A DNA stretch of 7,361 nt, from NCBI GenBank assembly GCA_025362415.1, contig JANYGM010000238.1, positions 1 to 7,361 on the forward strand, written 5' to 3'. This document shows positions 5,242 through 7,361 of this stretch, piece by piece. Position 1 is the first letter of the stretch. Each line of letters opens with the position of its first letter. This DNA is from a bacterium. GTDB taxonomy: Bacteria; Bacteroidota; Bacteroidia; Cytophagales; Thermonemataceae. The translations under genes and the position numbers were made by a program. The notes under the pieces are model-generated. The model saw nothing but the letters and a program-made list of their open reading frames with translations, did no database searches and was not told the origin of the DNA.

Positions 5242-7361
5242 TTATATTAGTTGTGAATAAGGCAAAGATTTAATGTAATTTTCCATAAACTCAAAATCAG
5301 GTTTTCTATTTTTGGTTGGTAACTTAATCTTTGCTTTTAATAATTGAGATTTCCCATATTTCCTACCAAAAGAATATTTAAACCTTTCCAAATCTAAAAC
5401 TGCGACTAAAAATAAGCCATTATAAGCATTTAATGCGTTGTTATAGCCACAAGTTAAAGTTGTTGAGCCAATAAAATCTAATGGTTGATAAGTAGAATAG
5501 CCCACAGAACCCTGTCCGTCACCAATAAATACTATACAATTCCCCTTTGAAACCAAACTTTCAACCATTTCAACTTTTTGCATTACCCCATTATCTGTTT
5601 TCTTTGCGCCAATATAATATAAATCCTCTCCTGCATCTAATAACCCTGTTGCGTTGGAACATTCACATTTATCTAAGTCAAATATGTCCTTTATATCAAA
5701 ATATGCCCAATCTTCTGTATTCAATGCAAGTTCTTGCTTTTGAATGGCATCAGCATTATAGTTGGTTGTGCTTTTAATGTCTAAATGTAAAATCTGAAAA
5801 GAAGCATATTTTCTAATCTCATCTATAAATAATTGCTTTGTTATTTTTTTGTAGTCTGTTTCTAAATACGTTTCAACAGTCCATTCATCAGTTGCTTTTA
5901 TCATTTTGTTGATGCTAAAGCCCGCTTCATTATCATTATTTGTATAAGATGCAAGCCATTTATTTTTGATAGCTTCCCAGTTGCCAAACAAATCAATTCT
6001 ACCTTTATTTTTTCTTTTCACAAAGCCATCTTCTTTATAATAACCAAAATATGTTTTTTGATTTGTAGCGTGTGGTTTATGTGCTACAAAAACCATTATA
6101 CAGGTGAATGTACTTGCTTCAGAATCAATAAATAAGTCATTAGGCATTGACAAAACAGCTTTCAATGTATGTTTTCTCAATAATTCTGCTTTTAATTCTG
6201 CTTTTTTTCCTTTTGTGGCTAGTGCACAACTCATAGGGACAATTGCTACACAAATACCGCCTTCAATTAAACATTCTAAGTTATTTAAAATAAAATCTAA
6301 TTCTTCAATATCATTTTTTTTATCTCCTTTGTAAGGCGGATTTAAAAACCCAACTGTTGGTCTTTTTTCTCTTACTTCTTCTACAACATCTCTATCAAAA
6401 CAACTTTTATTTATAATATTTGTTTTCCCATCTTGATGAATATACATATTAGACACTGCTAAAGCAAAGATATAAGACTGATATTCTACTCCTATTAACT
6501 GATTTGACTTAATTTCAGCTATTTTTTTAGTATCTCCATTAGCATCTTTTATCATTTTTTTCATTGCAGCAATCAAGAAACCGCCTGTACCTGTGCAATT
6601 ATCAAAAGCAATAGAATTTTTATTAACTTGTGCCAATTCTGCAAAAAGGTCTGCAATATGTGGTGGAGTCAAAACAATTCCCAAACCTTTATCAGTATTC
6701 GCATATCTCAAAAACTCAATATATAACTGCCCCAAAACATCAAAATATTCGTGTGTCTTTATAAACTGATTAACATTTTCATCAATTTCATCAATAAAAT
6801 CCTTTAAAACATTATCTTTTGTTGATAAAGAAGTATCAGTTTCAATAAAGCTAAACTGGCTATTTAATGTTGTTAATTTCCTATGCCCAATATTAGCACT
6901 TTCTAATTCATTTGATACTGTTTGAATAAGTGATTTAGCTAGATTTTGAGGTGTTTTATGTGATTGGTATGCCGCCTTAAAGGCAGTGTCTTCCAATGCA
7001 ATTAGAATACAACTTATAAGTAAAGCTCTCTGATTTTCAGGTATTTTATGTGTATGTAATTTTTCGTTTAATTTTTTCGTAAACTCTAAAAGTGTATTAT
7101 AATCTTGTCTAAACTTTTCTGGACTTTTCAAATATCCATCTAAGTAATCTTGCGCAGGCAAAAGTTCATTTCCGAATATTTCAGTTGCCTTTCTTTCATT
7201 TCTAAGATGTAAAAAGTGGGAAACTTTCAAATTTTGTGTTGTCTCACCACTTACTGCAATAGCCAAAACATCAAAATCTTTTGATAAATAAGAGGCATAC
7301 AACAGTACACCATCAACAGCAAAATCTGCAAATTTATCCCTATTGCTGCTTTCGTGTTTTG
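5242..7361 (-). CDS. Fused N6-adenine DNA methyltransferase/specificity protein, probable type IIG restriction-modification enzyme (5' end outside window)
   Basis: At least 705 residues are visible; the frame runs off the right edge, and the in-frame TTG at 7302 is not the true start because coding continues upstream (KHESSNRDKFADFAVDGV). Numbering from 7302, the methyltransferase domain spans about 185-425, with motif X-like TPPHIADLF (212-220), SAM-binding motif I FDNCTGTGGFL (233-243) and catalytic motif IV NPPY (321-324), typical of N6-adenine enzymes of the HsdM/type IIG kind. Residues about 530-686 resemble one HsdS target-recognition domain (DWAYFDIKDIF, YYIGAKKTDNGV, then an IKLP end). 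The helical region at about 60-180 would link an N-terminal part. The visible start resembles the segment just after the ECK of PD-(D/E)XK nuclease domains in such fusions, so a nuclease is predicted beyond the edge (inferred). It would modify and perhaps cut one target sequence alone. First gene of a tight minus-strand run. Confidence 0.88.
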   Translation of the reverse strand, partial: KHESSNRDKFADFAVDGVLLYASYLSKDFDVLAIAVSGETTQNLKVSHFLHLRNERKATEIFGNELLPAQDYLDGYLKSPEKFRQDYNTLLEFTKKLNEKLHTHKIPENQRALLISCILIALEDTAFKAAYQSHKTPQNLAKSLIQTVSNELESANIGHRKLTTLNSQFSFIETDTSLSTKDNVLKDFIDEIDENVNQFIKTHEYFDVLGQLYIEFLRYANTDKGLGIVLTPPHIADLFAELAQVNKNSIAFDNCTGTGGFLIAAMKKMIKDANGDTKKIAEIKSNQLIGVEYQSYIFALAVSNMYIHQDGKTNIINKSCFDRDVVEEVREKRPTVGFLNPPYKGDKKNDIEELDFILNNLECLIEGGICVAIVPMSCALATKGKKAELKAELLRKHTLKAVLSMPNDLFIDSEASTFTCIMVFVAHKPHATNQKTYFGYYKEDGFVKRKNKGRIDLFGNWEAIKNKWLASYTNNDNEAGFSINKMIKATDEWTVETYLETDYKKITKQLFIDEIRKYASFQILHLDIKSTTNYNADAIQKQELALNTEDWAYFDIKDIFDLDKCECSNATGLLDAGEDLYYIGAKKTDNGVMQKVEMVESLVSKGNCIVFIGDGQGSVGYSTYQPLDFIGSTTLTCGYNNALNAYNGLFLVAVLDLERFKYSFGRKYGKSQLLKAKIKLPTKNRKPDFEFMENYIKSLPYSQLI

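Noticed and set aside
7300..7302. TTG as the start of the methyltransferase
   Set aside because: The frame stays open to the window edge, and the upstream codons give a family-like sequence (FAVDGVLLYA), so the real start is outside.

Overview
This is an AT-rich window that looks like a Bacteroidota chromosome, most likely Cytophagales-like. The order is suggested by the overall feel of the proteins rather than proven. The pointers to Bacteroidota are: A/T-rich leaders with no Shine-Dalgarno motif before any start, a TTTG-N19-(TTATTTTG) promoter close to the Bacteroidota consensus, two lipoproteins (one with an acidic stretch right after the lipid cysteine), a subunit of the Na+-pumping Nqr complex, and a 3-hydroxyanthranilate dioxygenase.

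Left part (1-1458): two hairpins and a G-rich tract precede a complete 3-hydroxyanthranilate 3,4-dioxygenase gene (nbaC, minus strand, kynurenine route to quinolinate/NAD). Upstream of it lies a patchwork minus-strand ORF (765-1310) with no ATG near its 5' end. That end is built from a perfect palindrome, and its 3' end carries a GC-richer block. It may be a gene remnant.

Middle (1459-3494): there are two minus-strand lipoprotein genes of unknown function, one Tyr/His/Gly/Ser-rich and one acidic. A plus-strand gene for an exported protein made of seven tetratricopeptide (TPR) repeats is transcribed divergently from them. The spacers hold arrays of 7-bp repeats, in opposite orientation on the two sides of the acidic lipoprotein gene.

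Right part (3495-7361, minus strand): transcription order is a large fused DNA methyltransferase/specificity protein (5' end beyond the window, probably a single-chain type IIG restriction-modification enzyme), then a 91-residue orphan 4 bp later, then nqrB after a further 32 bp. nqrB and the TPR gene converge on a spacer with a 24-nt hairpin, a 47-bp perfect palindrome and another heptamer array. None of the other nqr genes flanks nqrB here, so the usual nqrABCDEF cluster appears split, with the restriction-modification unit where nqrA would be expected.

No rRNA, tRNA, transposase or CRISPR array is visible. I see no clear multi-gene novel defence system. The points most worth a second look are the restriction-modification/nqrB junction and the dense set of heptamer and hairpin elements between genes.
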